DNA of 64,000 nucleotides from Succinivibrionaceae bacterium (lineage in GTDB: Bacteria > Pseudomonadota > Gammaproteobacteria > Enterobacterales > Succinivibrionaceae): contig JAHZGH010000007.1 of assembly GCA_019420905.1 (NCBI GenBank), positions 62,610 through 126,609 on the forward strand, written 5' to 3'. Position numbers and translations under genes: made by a program. Positions within the stretch are counted from its first letter, which is position 1. Each line of letters begins with the position of its first letter. Of the stretch, positions 55,674-64,000 are shown piece after piece. The notes under the pieces were generated by a model that ran no database searches, was not told the DNA's origin, and saw nothing but the letters and a program-made list of their open reading frames with translations.

Positions 55674-57564
55674 AGTCAATTTATTAGCCTTAGCAACCCT
55701 TATCTGCATCCATCCAACCTTTGCTGCGACCTTGCCTGCAGGCTTTAGCAATATACACGGGAATACGTCTATACATACAAATACAGACAATAGCTCTATG
55801 ACTATTGTTTCCACTAGTAAAAATAACATAATAAGCTGGAAGGATTTTTCTATTGGAGCCGGAGGAAAGGTTGTTTTTGATTCTAATAATTATTTGAATA
55901 TAGTTAAAGGCCCTAATATTAGCAAAATAGCCGGTACTTTAAGCGCTGCCGGCAATATTATTATTGTCAATCCTAACGGCATCACTCTCGAAAAAGGCGG
56001 CTCATTCCATGTAAAAGATCTAACTCTATCAACAGCCAAAATTCTTGATCATGAAATTGAAGATTACAAGCGCACCGGCAATTTAATTATAAATAACAAA
56101 GGCATGGGCCGGGTTATTCTATCTGGCAAATCCTTTGTCGAAAATATAGAAATCAGCGGCAGTCAAATAATTATTCGCGATCTTGAAGAAATTACCGACT
56201 ACAATCAAAAACCTTTAACAAATAAGGATGCTAATCATATAAAGCTTACTAGCTCAACTAATCGCATCGATATCGGCGGGGCTGCATCCATCAATTTCGA
56301 TGACTATAATTTTACTGATGATATTTATGACCATCGCGGTCAAACTGCAATTTCAACAGCTGACGAATTTTTAAATATAAACAAAGATCTTAAAGGATCT
56401 TATTTTTTAACTAACGATCTTGAGCTTAATTTAACTGAAGCCTTAGGCGGAGAATTTGGCTTCAGCGGCACTTTAGACGGCGCCTTCAATCAAATTACTT
56501 ATACTCTAGACTATAACCAGGGCTCTGCTTCAGAATTAAATTTAGGCTTATTTAATCAGCTCTATGAAGCTAATATTCAAAATCTCTTATTAAAAAACTG
56601 CCAAATCAATCTAAATACAGATGCTAACGAAGCTAATCTTGGGGCTCTTGCAGGTAAGATTTACGGCGGCAAGCTAAAAAATATTGAGGTACAAAACTTT
56701 ACAATCAGCCCTATAGATACTGATATCAGTGCGTATAATTTAGGCGCACTTACAGGAAAGCTCAGTGCCAAAGGAGATAGCCTTGCAACTTTAGATAATA
56801 TCATCTCAAGCTTTAATCAGGATAATGAAATATTACTTGGAAATACAGCTGCCGCAGGTTCTGTAATTGGTCTTGCTGAAGATGATTTCATCAAAAAAAA
56901 TACAATCTTAGGCTTAAGCTCTAATAATATTGCTACTATTGGCAAGAATAACGGCAAAACATTTATCGACAGCGATGCTAGCTTGCAGAGCTACTTATTA
57001 AAAACAGAGACTGGATACAGTTTAAAGGCTTTTTATAATCCTTTTTATGTAGAAAACTTTGAATTTGATTACGATAAAGATAAAAGCTACCACTACAGCG
57101 ATCTTACTAATACTATAGGTTTTGATATAAATGAGCTTATAAATATAACCCCTGATAACGAAGTCTCAGAAAGCGGAATATATAATTATTTACTGCAAAA
57201 TAAAGATAATAAAGAGCGTAATTTCTACTTTATATCCGACTCTGATACAGCAGCTGGAAATGCAACAATAAAAATCAATGGAGATAATAGCTCAAAGCCA
57301 GATCTTCCTGCAGATGAACCCTCCTCTGACATAACACTGTTACAAAAGCTACAGCTTAATAATAAAATAAAAAATGCAGCCTTAGCTTTAAATGAGGAAA
57401 AAACTGCTTGCAGATTTTGTCACAATCTTTTAAATCCGCTTATAAATAAACAAAAGCTGCTAAACATCTCAAATCTTGGCACTTTAAAAATAAATATTCA
57501 GAATAATAACTTAATGACAAAACTTTTAGAAAATTATCTTAACTCACCACAAAACAAGCTTTAA
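55666..57564 (+). CDS. TpsA exoprotein with haemagglutinin-type secretion domain
   Basis: 632 residues when started at the ATG directly before the signal peptide MHKVNLLALATLICIHPTFA; the longer frame runs into the TpsB gene. The secretion (TPS) domain spans about 22-150: LPAGFSNIHGNTSI, ISWKDFSIGAGGKVVF and IIIVNPNGITLEKGG with the NPNG motif. A beta-helical middle with GLUG-like repeats (LGALAGKIYGGKLKNI, LGALTGKLSAKG) follows. A CRFC pair lies about 57 residues before the end. It is short for the class. It is probably an adhesin or surface-bound effector. Confidence 0.85.
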   Translation: MHKVNLLALATLICIHPTFAATLPAGFSNIHGNTSIHTNTDNSSMTIVSTSKNNIISWKDFSIGAGGKVVFDSNNYLNIVKGPNISKIAGTLSAAGNIIIVNPNGITLEKGGSFHVKDLTLSTAKILDHEIEDYKRTGNLIINNKGMGRVILSGKSFVENIEISGSQIIIRDLEEITDYNQKPLTNKDANHIKLTSSTNRIDIGGAASINFDDYNFTDDIYDHRGQTAISTADEFLNINKDLKGSYFLTNDLELNLTEALGGEFGFSGTLDGAFNQITYTLDYNQGSASELNLGLFNQLYEANIQNLLLKNCQINLNTDANEANLGALAGKIYGGKLKNIEVQNFTISPIDTDISAYNLGALTGKLSAKGDSLATLDNIISSFNQDNEILLGNTAAAGSVIGLAEDDFIKKNTILGLSSNNIATIGKNNGKTFIDSDASLQSYLLKTETGYSLKAFYNPFYVENFEFDYDKDKSYHYSDLTNTIGFDINELINITPDNEVSESGIYNYLLQNKDNKERNFYFISDSDTAAGNATIKINGDNSSKPDLPADEPSSDITLLQKLQLNNKIKNAALALNEEKTACRFCHNLLNPLINKQKLLNISNLGTLKINIQNNNLMTKLLENYLNSPQNKL

Positions 57565-57578
57565 GCATTCATACGTCT

Positions 57579-57600
57579 CATCTTATCTAAAGATAAGATG
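57579..57600 (+). terminator. Terminator after the TpsA gene
   Basis: CATCTTATCT and AGATAAGATG, a 10-bp perfect stem with an AA loop, followed by GGATTTTATG. Confidence 0.65.
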
Positions 57601-57840
57601 GGATTTTATGATTATCTTGTTACTTTATCCATGCAATTTATTCACAAATTTTTATATTAATAATTATCTTGAAGTTTTTTTAATATATACAGCAATCTAA
57701 GATAATATTTTTACAAAAATTAGACCTCAGCCACTAACATAAGCTTTGAAAATTAATTTCAATTAAATTTCGGGATATAATATATCGATGGCAGTTAAAA
57801 AGCCTTTTTTTATAAACATATATATACGGTGGAATAAAAC

Positions 57841-58818
57841 ATGTCTAAGCTTAAAGGTTATGCTCTTATTGGTGATATCGGCGGTACTAATGCTAGATTA
57901 TCCTTGCTAAATTTAGCTGATGGTGAAATCACTACCCCAATTATCTATTCAACCAGTGAAAACGATTCACTTGAAAGCTGCATCTTAAAATTCAAAAAAG
58001 AAACCAAAGCTGAATTTGAATCAGTATGCATCGCCGTAGCAAGTCCAATTACTGGTGATTATATCAAAATGACCAATAATCCTTGGGAATTCTCCATCTC
58101 GGCCATGAAGACCACCTTAGGACTAAAAGACTTAATTGTTATTAATGATTTTACTGCCATGTGCATGTCGGTAACTGTCATCGACAAAGATTCCTTAGTA
58201 AAAATCGGCGGTGGCGAGCCTGATTTAAGCGCTCCTATTGCTGTTTATGGTGCTGGCACTGGTTTAGGCGTAGCTCATTTAATTCATGTTGGAAATAAAT
58301 GGGTACCTCTCTCAGGAGAAGGCGGGCATGTTGATTTAGCTCCAGCTAATGTAAGCGAAGACATGATTTTAATGGCTCTGCGCGGCCGTATCGGACATGT
58401 CTCTGCTGAACGAGTTTTATCTGGCCCAGGCCTAGTCAATCTCTATGAAGCCATTGCTATGCGCAATGAACGTGTTCGCGAGAATATGAAGCCTTCTGAT
58501 GTTACCGCCGGAGCCTTATCTGATCCTGCAGATCCTGATTGCTTGGATGCATTGAATACTTTCTGCCGTTTAATGGGCCGTTTCGGCGGTAATTTAGCCC
58601 TAACTATGAGCACATTTGGCGGAGTTTATATTGCAGGCGGCGTTGTTCCTCGCTTTATTGATTTCTTTAAGAACTCAAAATTCCGCGAGGCTTTTGAAGA
58701 TAAAGGCCGCTTCAAGTCATTCTTACAAAAAATTCCTGTTTACGTAATTACAGATAACTTAGCAGGATTGCGCGGAGCCGGAGCATATCTGCGTCAGCAT
58801 TTAGGTGCAAAACTTTAA
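57841..58818 (+). CDS. glk: Glucokinase
   Basis: A 325-residue ATP-dependent glucokinase of the proteobacterial Glk family: phosphate-binding GDIGGTNARLS (8-18), NDFTAMCMS near 100, the catalytic aspartate in that segment, AVYGAGTGLGVAHL and SGEGGHVDLAP. It phosphorylates glucose to glucose 6-phosphate. It is monocistronic with a strong terminator shared with the converging gene. Confidence 0.94.
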   Translation: MSKLKGYALIGDIGGTNARLSLLNLADGEITTPIIYSTSENDSLESCILKFKKETKAEFESVCIAVASPITGDYIKMTNNPWEFSISAMKTTLGLKDLIVINDFTAMCMSVTVIDKDSLVKIGGGEPDLSAPIAVYGAGTGLGVAHLIHVGNKWVPLSGEGGHVDLAPANVSEDMILMALRGRIGHVSAERVLSGPGLVNLYEAIAMRNERVRENMKPSDVTAGALSDPADPDCLDALNTFCRLMGRFGGNLALTMSTFGGVYIAGGVVPRFIDFFKNSKFREAFEDKGRFKSFLQKIPVYVITDNLAGLRGAGAYLRQHLGAKL

Positions 58819-58842
58819 TAATCATTTAAACTGAAAATTACT

Positions 58843-58875
58843 TCCCCATTATCACCTTATAATTGATAATGGGGA
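58843..58875. terminator. Bidirectional terminator between glk and the TM2 gene
   Basis: TCCCCATTATCA (58843-58854) and TGATAATGGGGA (58864-58875), a 12-bp perfect stem, followed by TTTATTTT. Confidence 0.9.
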
Positions 58876-58883
58876 TTTATTTT

Positions 58884-59369
58884 CTAGAGCACGAAATAGC
58901 CGTCATCATCTGCAGGCTTAAATAAAGCCGAAACAAAATCTATAATCACTAATACAAAAATTACAATTGCAGGAATAACCAAGACCGCCCCAATAGTTGA
59001 GCACAGCAGATAGATAATTCCTGATTTAACTTTTCCGGCAAAAAATCTATGAATGCCGAAGCAACCGAAAAAGAAAGCTAAAAGCAGATAAGGGATTTTC
59101 TGCACGCGCACTTGTGAGTAATTATTCGCAGTAAAAGGTCGAGACTTAGGAATATCATTAAAGCAGCTTTGATCGCTATACATTGTCCGATTGCTGCCGT
59201 TTAAACCAACCAGACGAATTACTGTTTGAGCGCCTTCAACTAAAACATCCACTTCCATTCCAACAATCGGAATAAATCCCTCACAGCTATTTATAGGAAA
59301 TACTTTCTTACTTCCATCTGCAAATGCAATAGTTAAACAGTCAGCTGAAACCTCAACAATTTTGCTCAT
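58884..59369 (-). CDS. TM2-domain membrane protein
   Basis: A 161-residue protein when started at MSKIVEVS, which has AAGGAG correctly spaced; seven extra codons upstream are unlikely. A small N-terminal beta domain is followed by YLLLAFFFGCFGIHRFFAGKVKSGIIYLL, the TM2 signature with a second helix behind it (VIFVLVIIDFVSALF). TM2 proteins have no agreed function. The C-terminus is acidic. Confidence 0.83.
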   Translation of the reverse strand: MSKIVEVSADCLTIAFADGSKKVFPINSCEGFIPIVGMEVDVLVEGAQTVIRLVGLNGSNRTMYSDQSCFNDIPKSRPFTANNYSQVRVQKIPYLLLAFFFGCFGIHRFFAGKVKSGIIYLLCSTIGAVLVIPAIVIFVLVIIDFVSALFKPADDDGYFVL

Positions 59370-59502
59370 ACCGCTCCTTAAACCCTGCAAGGCCCATATA
59401 GATAAAAAGATATTTCATATTACCATTTTAAATTTATGTTCAAATAAAGGCTTTGCTTTAAGTCTTATTTGAGAAATTTTTACAGCCTAAGCTTTAATAA
59501 AA

Positions 59503-60624
59503 TCAAGCAAAAATCGAGAAGCCAGCAAAGCTTGCCTGTTTTGCTAAAGGATCCATAACTTTAAAATAAATCTCTGCAAGCTCATTCTCGCTCATGGACT
59601 GCAGATTTTTTAAGCTATGTCCCAAAAACTCAAAGCTCTTAACAGCTTGCTCCTGAGATTTGCTCTGAGGCTTTATGCGTACATATTTAAGATCTTGCAA
59701 AAAGCCATAATGCATATGCACTAAAAATTTTAAATAATGCGATAAATCGGGGACTGCATTAGACTTAATTGAATTTGTAATTTGATCGACAGGAATTAAA
59801 TTCCAAATTTGATTATGTGAAACAAAGGACCAAGGAATAAAATGATCCAAAGCAAAATCCTGAGGATTTAAAAGCTGCTGCTGATTATAAGGACAATATT
59901 GCGGGCTGTGATGAATTAAATAAATCTTAAACAGCTCTCGCTGCGGCGCTAAGCTATCACGTGCCTTCTGCCAAATAATCTTGTCTAAAATATTCGGTAC
60001 AGATAAATTGCGTCTTTCAAAAAAACTCCCTAAATGAAAATAGGTAAAATCCGTCAAAATGCTGATATGCAAACGTAAATAATTTAAATGATCATTATCA
60101 ATAACCAAATGATCAAATTTTCCTTTCTCATTTAAATAAAGCTGGTATATAGAATGATTATCTCGATCCTGAGAGGCTAAGGCAATTTTAAGATTGCCCT
60201 CTTTTGTATCAGGTGCTGAGCCTACATAGCAAGAAAGAAACTTTACTGGCACATAATTTAAAAGCATAGATATGATCTGCGACACTTTTACATCGTCTTT
60301 ATGTGCATAAATTTCGTCAATAATTTTATCTGTACTCTCTCTATCTCCTAAGTTCAGACAAAGCCTAAGCTCATCAATTAAAGCCTGGAATTTATCGCCA
60401 ATGCCGAAATTTAAAGCATAAACAGTACGAGCATGCCACGCTAAGCCAAGCATGGCTGCACCAAGTTTTGCTTTCTCTAAACTTAAGCTATCGCACATGA
60501 CATTCTTTTTAACTTCATGAAGAATTGCCAGAAAGAAATAATACTTATACGTCAATGTTACATTTTTAAATACCATGCTAAGTTTAGTGACATCAATTTT
60601 AGATGAACTGGGCAAATCAAACAT
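59503..60624 (-). CDS. Solitary HNH endonuclease-domain protein
   Basis: A 373-residue protein started at the ATG that follows AGGAGCG. The first 225 residues are helical without a recognised family. The HNH region is near residues 240-300: PQYCPYNQQQL, ALDHFIPWSFVSHNQIWNLIPVD, then N-x-x-K in TNSIKSNA. Only one of the usual zinc cysteines is evident. It starts directly after the rpoD terminator. It could be a defence nuclease or a domesticated mobile gene. Confidence 0.75.
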   Translation of the reverse strand: MFDLPSSSKIDVTKLSMVFKNVTLTYKYYFFLAILHEVKKNVMCDSLSLEKAKLGAAMLGLAWHARTVYALNFGIGDKFQALIDELRLCLNLGDRESTDKIIDEIYAHKDDVKVSQIISMLLNYVPVKFLSCYVGSAPDTKEGNLKIALASQDRDNHSIYQLYLNEKGKFDHLVIDNDHLNYLRLHISILTDFTYFHLGSFFERRNLSVPNILDKIIWQKARDSLAPQRELFKIYLIHHSPQYCPYNQQQLLNPQDFALDHFIPWSFVSHNQIWNLIPVDQITNSIKSNAVPDLSHYLKFLVHMHYGFLQDLKYVRIKPQSKSQEQAVKSFEFLGHSLKNLQSMSENELAEIYFKVMDPLAKQASFAGFSIFA

Positions 60625-60637
60625 CAGCGCTCCTAAC

Positions 60638-60665
60638 AAAAAAGTCTCCTTACGGAGACTTTTTT
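60638..60665. terminator. Terminator after rpoD
   Basis: GTCTCC (60644-60649) and GGAGAC (60654-60659) with flanking A6 and T6 tails, functional on either strand. Its end is only 14 bases from the HNH gene start, so that gene is probably reached by read-through. Confidence 0.88.
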
Positions 60666-60682
60666 AACTTAAAAATAAGCTT

Positions 60683-62656
60683 TTAATCTAAGAAGCCGCG
60701 CAATCCCTGTGAACGGCAAGGATGACGCAGTTTACGCAAGGCTTTAGCCTCAATCTGACGAATTCGCTCTCGAGTAACACCAAATTGACGGCCGACTTCC
60801 TCAAGAGTATGGTCTGACGGCATACCAATACCAAAACGCATACGCAGAACCTGAGCCTCTCGCGGCGGCATCTCATCTAAAACGCTGTTAATAGCATTTT
60901 TTAAACTCTCAGAAGTGGCTGCTTCAGCAGGAACAATTATCGAGCTATCCTCAATAAAATCGCCTAAATGCGAATCATCATCATCGCCTACTGGAGTTTC
61001 TAATGAGATTGGCTCCTTAGCTATCTTCATGACCTTACGGACTTTATCCTCAGGCAATCCCATGCGTGATGCAAGCTCCTCAGGAGTTGGCTCGCGTCCC
61101 TTTTCCTGAAGCATTTGACGTGAAATACGATTGAGCTTGTTTATAGTCTCTATCATATGCACCGGAATACGAATGGTACGTGCTTGATCAGCAATAGAAC
61201 GGGTAATAGCCTGACGGATCCACCATGTTGCATAGGTAGAAAACTTGTAACCGCGACGGTATTCAAATTTATCTACGGCTTTCATAAGACCGATATTGCC
61301 TTCCTGAATTAAATCCAGGAATTGCAAACCGCGATTGGTATATTTCTTGGCAATAGAAATAACAAGGCGCAAATTAGCCTCAACCATTTCCTTCTTGGCT
61401 TTCTTAGCCATAGCATCGCCCATCATAATGCGCTTAGATAACTCACGAAGACGAGAGATATTTATGCCAGCGTCGCTCTCAATATCCTGTAATGCTTTTA
61501 CGCATTCGGCAATTTGAGACTCATGCTCACGCAGCTTAACTGCATAAGGCTTACGGGCATGAGAGGCTTTCTCAAACCAGTCCATAGAAGATACGTGATC
61601 AGTCTCATTATAATATTTCTTAAGCTCATCAATCTTCATGCCGCAGCGTAAAACACATATCTCTCTTATACGGCGATCCTGACGCTTTACGCGATCCATC
61701 ATATCGTGCATAAGACGCAATAAGCGCTCTAATTGGCTAGGAACAATCTTAAATGCTGAGAAAATTTCAACAAGCTTTGCTAATTCACGTGCATATTTAC
61801 GTTCTGCTACAGCTCCTTTCTTTTCACGAGCTACAGTTACCTTATCAAACTGTACCCGCAACTCAGTGAAGCGACGCTGAGCCTCCTCAGGATCTGGACC
61901 TGACTCCCCATCTGCTGGAATGTCTTCGTCTTCATCATCATCCTGAACTACCACTTTCTTGGATTTTTTAGATGCTTTTGTAGGTGCAGAGACCGGCGGA
62001 GTATCATCAACATCATCTAAATCAGAGATATCGCCATCATCGAGACTATCAACATCATCAACGTTGCCAACGTCAACTGTATCTATCTCATTTAATTCCT
62101 CATCAGATACCTCTACCTCATCTGCATCATCAGCACCGTTATGAGGCTCAGCAAAGCCCGAAACAATGTCTCCTAATTTAACATCGCTATCTTCCTGCTG
62201 ACTTTGCTGATAACGAGAGAATAACTCTTCCATAGCCTGAGGAAATTCCACTAGACATAATTGAACCTCGTTAGTACCGCGTTCAATACGCTTGGAAATT
62301 TCAATCTCATCTTTACGAGTTAATAATGAAACGTTGCCCATCTCGCGCATATACATACGCACAGGATCGGTAGTACGGCCGATATCAACAGAACTGTCTA
62401 ACTGATTGGCAACAATTTCCACATCTTCAGCATCAGTCTGTGAATTGCCATTCAATAACAGGTCGTCTGCCTCAGGAGGAGTGTCACAGACAGTTATACC
62501 CATGTCGATGAAGGTCTGTATAAAGACCGATAATTGATCTCCGCTGATAATATCTGGAGGGATCAAGTCATTGATCTCATCGATGGTAAGATATCCCTGC
62601 TCTTTTCCGCGGGCTATAAGCTGTTTGAACTCTGTCCGAGCTGAATTATTATCCAT
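60683..62656 (-). CDS. rpoD: RNA polymerase sigma-70 (primary sigma factor)
   Basis: 657 residues. Region 1.1 is at about 1-70 and 1.2 is DPVRMYMREMGNVSLLTRKDE (about 97-117). A very acidic non-conserved region lies at about 165-255. Region 2 is NLRLVISIAKKYTNRGLQFLDLIQEGN and YKFSTYATWWIRQAITRSIADQ; region 3 follows; region 4.2 is VTRERIRQIEAKALRKLRHP. It directs housekeeping transcription. Length and ending are those of gammaproteobacterial RpoD. Confidence 0.97.
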   Translation of the reverse strand: MDNNSARTEFKQLIARGKEQGYLTIDEINDLIPPDIISGDQLSVFIQTFIDMGITVCDTPPEADDLLLNGNSQTDAEDVEIVANQLDSSVDIGRTTDPVRMYMREMGNVSLLTRKDEIEISKRIERGTNEVQLCLVEFPQAMEELFSRYQQSQQEDSDVKLGDIVSGFAEPHNGADDADEVEVSDEELNEIDTVDVGNVDDVDSLDDGDISDLDDVDDTPPVSAPTKASKKSKKVVVQDDDEDEDIPADGESGPDPEEAQRRFTELRVQFDKVTVAREKKGAVAERKYARELAKLVEIFSAFKIVPSQLERLLRLMHDMMDRVKRQDRRIREICVLRCGMKIDELKKYYNETDHVSSMDWFEKASHARKPYAVKLREHESQIAECVKALQDIESDAGINISRLRELSKRIMMGDAMAKKAKKEMVEANLRLVISIAKKYTNRGLQFLDLIQEGNIGLMKAVDKFEYRRGYKFSTYATWWIRQAITRSIADQARTIRIPVHMIETINKLNRISRQMLQEKGREPTPEELASRMGLPEDKVRKVMKIAKEPISLETPVGDDDDSHLGDFIEDSSIIVPAEAATSESLKNAINSVLDEMPPREAQVLRMRFGIGMPSDHTLEEVGRQFGVTRERIRQIEAKALRKLRHPCRSQGLRGFLD

Positions 62657-62768
62657 TAATCTAAATCCTGGATATCAAAGTTGCATGAATAATCAGAACC
62701 AGTTTTTTCTACTGGTTCCAATTTATATTTATAGGTAAAAAATTCAAAAAAGCAATTTTTAAAATAGT

Positions 62769-63524
62769 TTATAGCTCAATGTCATCAGGAATAGAAGCAT
62801 TATGATAAACCTGCTGGACATCATCTAAGTCTTCTAAGGCATCGATCATGCGCATAAATTTGACAGCAGATTCTGCATCCAATGCAGTTTCAGTAGATGG
62901 TACCATACTGATCTCAGCATTAGCAGGCTTTAAATTAGCCTTATTAAAAGCATCTACTACATCAGCAAAGGCCTCAGGAGTAGTATATATATCTACAGAG
63001 CCATCCTCATTAGTAACAACATCGTCTGCACCAGCTTCTAAACCAATTTCCATGGCCTGATCTTCAGAAATGGTCTTATGGCCCTCATCGTCATCAGCAA
63101 AGCTGATCACGCCCTTGCGAGTAAATAAGAACCCAACAGAACCAGTTGTACCTAAGTTGCCGCCAAACTTAGAAAAACCATGGCGAACCTCAGATGCGGT
63201 GCGATTATGGTTATCAGTCATGCACTCAACCATAACAGCAACACCGCCGATACCATAGCCCTCGTAGGTAATACTCTCAAGATCGGTGCCCTCACCGCCG
63301 CCTACACCGCGTTCAATAGCTCTCTTAATAGTATCGCGAGTCATATTTTGAGCTAAAGCTGCAACTACAGCAGAACGTAAGCGCGGATTGCTTGACTCAT
63401 CACCGCCGCCCATTCTTGCAGCAGTAGTAATTTCACGAATGAGTTTAGTAAAAATCTTGCCGCGCTTGGAGTCTTGTGCGGCTTTACGGAAGCGAATATT
63501 CGCCCATTTAGAATGTCCTGACAT
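62769..63524 (-). CDS. yebC: YebC/TACO1-family protein
   Basis: 251 residues: MSGHSKWANIRFRKAAQDSKRGKIFTKLIREITTAARMGGGD at the start, then GYGIGGVAVMVECMTDNHNRTASEVRHGFSK and the C-terminal DALEDLDDVQQVYHN. It belongs to a family recently linked to translation of proline-rich sequences and earlier to transcription control. It follows aspS, as in many gammaproteobacteria. Confidence 0.96.
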   Translation of the reverse strand: MSGHSKWANIRFRKAAQDSKRGKIFTKLIREITTAARMGGGDESSNPRLRSAVVAALAQNMTRDTIKRAIERGVGGGEGTDLESITYEGYGIGGVAVMVECMTDNHNRTASEVRHGFSKFGGNLGTTGSVGFLFTRKGVISFADDDEGHKTISEDQAMEIGLEAGADDVVTNEDGSVDIYTTPEAFADVVDAFNKANLKPANAEISMVPSTETALDAESAVKFMRMIDALEDLDDVQQVYHNASIPDDIEL

Positions 63525-63548
63525 ATCAATCTCCTACAAATTCTTTAT

Positions 63549-64000
63549 TTATTCTTCATACTCAGTAACACTGATTGCAAGCTCTGCTAAAGCTTCAGGA
63601 CTTGCAATATTCGGAGCTGCTGTCATAAGGCAGGCCGCAGCTGTTGTCTTCGGGAAGGCAATAACATCGCGAATATTATCAGTGCCTGTTAATAACATGG
63701 TTACACGATCAAGACCAAAAGCTAAACCTGCATGAGGAGGAGCTCCAAAAGATAAAGCATCAAGCAAGAAGCCAAACTTTTCATAGGCTTCTTCATTGCT
63801 AATGCCTAAGACCTTAAATACAGCCTGCTGCATTGCATTATCATGAATACGTACGGAACCGCCGCCAGATTCATAACCATTAATAACCAAATCATAGGCG
63901 TCAGCATATACGCTTAAAGGATCATCAATCATCTGCTGCGGAGTTACATTAGAAGGTGCAGTAAACGGATGATGCATTGCAGTCAAGCCGGCCTCTTCGG
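63549..64000 (-). CDS. aspS: Aspartyl-tRNA synthetase, C-terminal part (cut by window edge)
   Basis: About 150 C-terminal residues. Motifs: MHHPFTAP, SVYADAYDLVINGYE-x-GGGSVRIH, and motif 3 HAGLAFGLDRVTMLL, followed by IRDVIAFPKT. It charges tRNA-Asp. The gene continues beyond 64000; everything seen is in frame. Confidence 0.95.
   Translation of the reverse strand, partial: EEAGLTAMHHPFTAPSNVTPQQMIDDPLSVYADAYDLVINGYESGGGSVRIHDNAMQQAVFKVLGISNEEAYEKFGFLLDALSFGAPPHAGLAFGLDRVTMLLTGTDNIRDVIAFPKTTAAACLMTAAPNIASPEALAELAISVTEYEE

Overview
This is an AT-rich bacterial chromosome segment, probably from an anaerobic gammaproteobacterium. The aspS-yebC gene order, an RpoD of the long proteobacterial type, an E. 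coli-type glucokinase, an AraJ-like exporter and a two-partner secretion system fit that class. The very low GC and the meso-diaminopimelate dehydrogenase would suit the Succinivibrionaceae, but the family is a guess. The left edge holds the leader-distal end of a CRISPR array with no cas genes in view.

About 40 kb (4320-44505) is one prophage in the 3' end of a tRNA-Thr(CGT) gene. It has an HK97-type head module (small and large terminase, portal, protease, capsid) and a Mu-like contractile tail (sheath, tube, gp41/gp41' frameshift pair, short tape measure, gp43-gp48), the combination seen in SfV-type myophages. From right to left it carries: integrase; an unknown cargo gene; excisionase-like and tiny membrane genes; cI/cro with TTAGTT-AACTAA operators; a replication gene with internal iterons; RusA, dUTPase and a Q-like antiterminator; Rha; a BcgI-like restriction-modification pair; an XRE-ImmA pair; a lysis cassette with a nested Rz1; then head, tail and fibre genes. 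A decayed relative of the same phage lies just outside the left end, and another relic lies at 52.5 kb next to a TnpB fragment.

The standout is the tail-fibre end (5520-8667). The fibre gene runs into six alternative C-terminal tip cassettes in strictly alternating orientation. Head-to-head junctions share one 17-bp inverted repeat (core CCAAATAT). Tail-to-tail junctions are 32-bp near-palindromes that encode the same C-terminal peptide, NQNLIIIKF, on both strands. A complete tyrosine recombinase gene sits beside the array, between it and a tail-fibre assembly-like gene. This has the architecture of a shufflon for receptor-binding tips. In the order seen here, the tip next to the fibre is out of frame because of one extra A exactly at the head junction.

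The prophage restriction system also looks built to vary. Its specificity gene has a G9 tract between the two halves and an in-frame 24-bp repeat in the spacer helix. The late control region (promoter-like sequence plus hairpin) is duplicated on both sides of the XRE-ImmA insertion.

To the right of tRNA-Thr are host genes: an HlyD/ABC-2 exporter operon, ddh, a LacI-family regulator, an AlkD-like repair protein, tRNA-Ser(CGA), a TpsB/TpsA pair, glk, a TM2 protein, a solitary HNH protein, rpoD, yebC and the 3' part of aspS.
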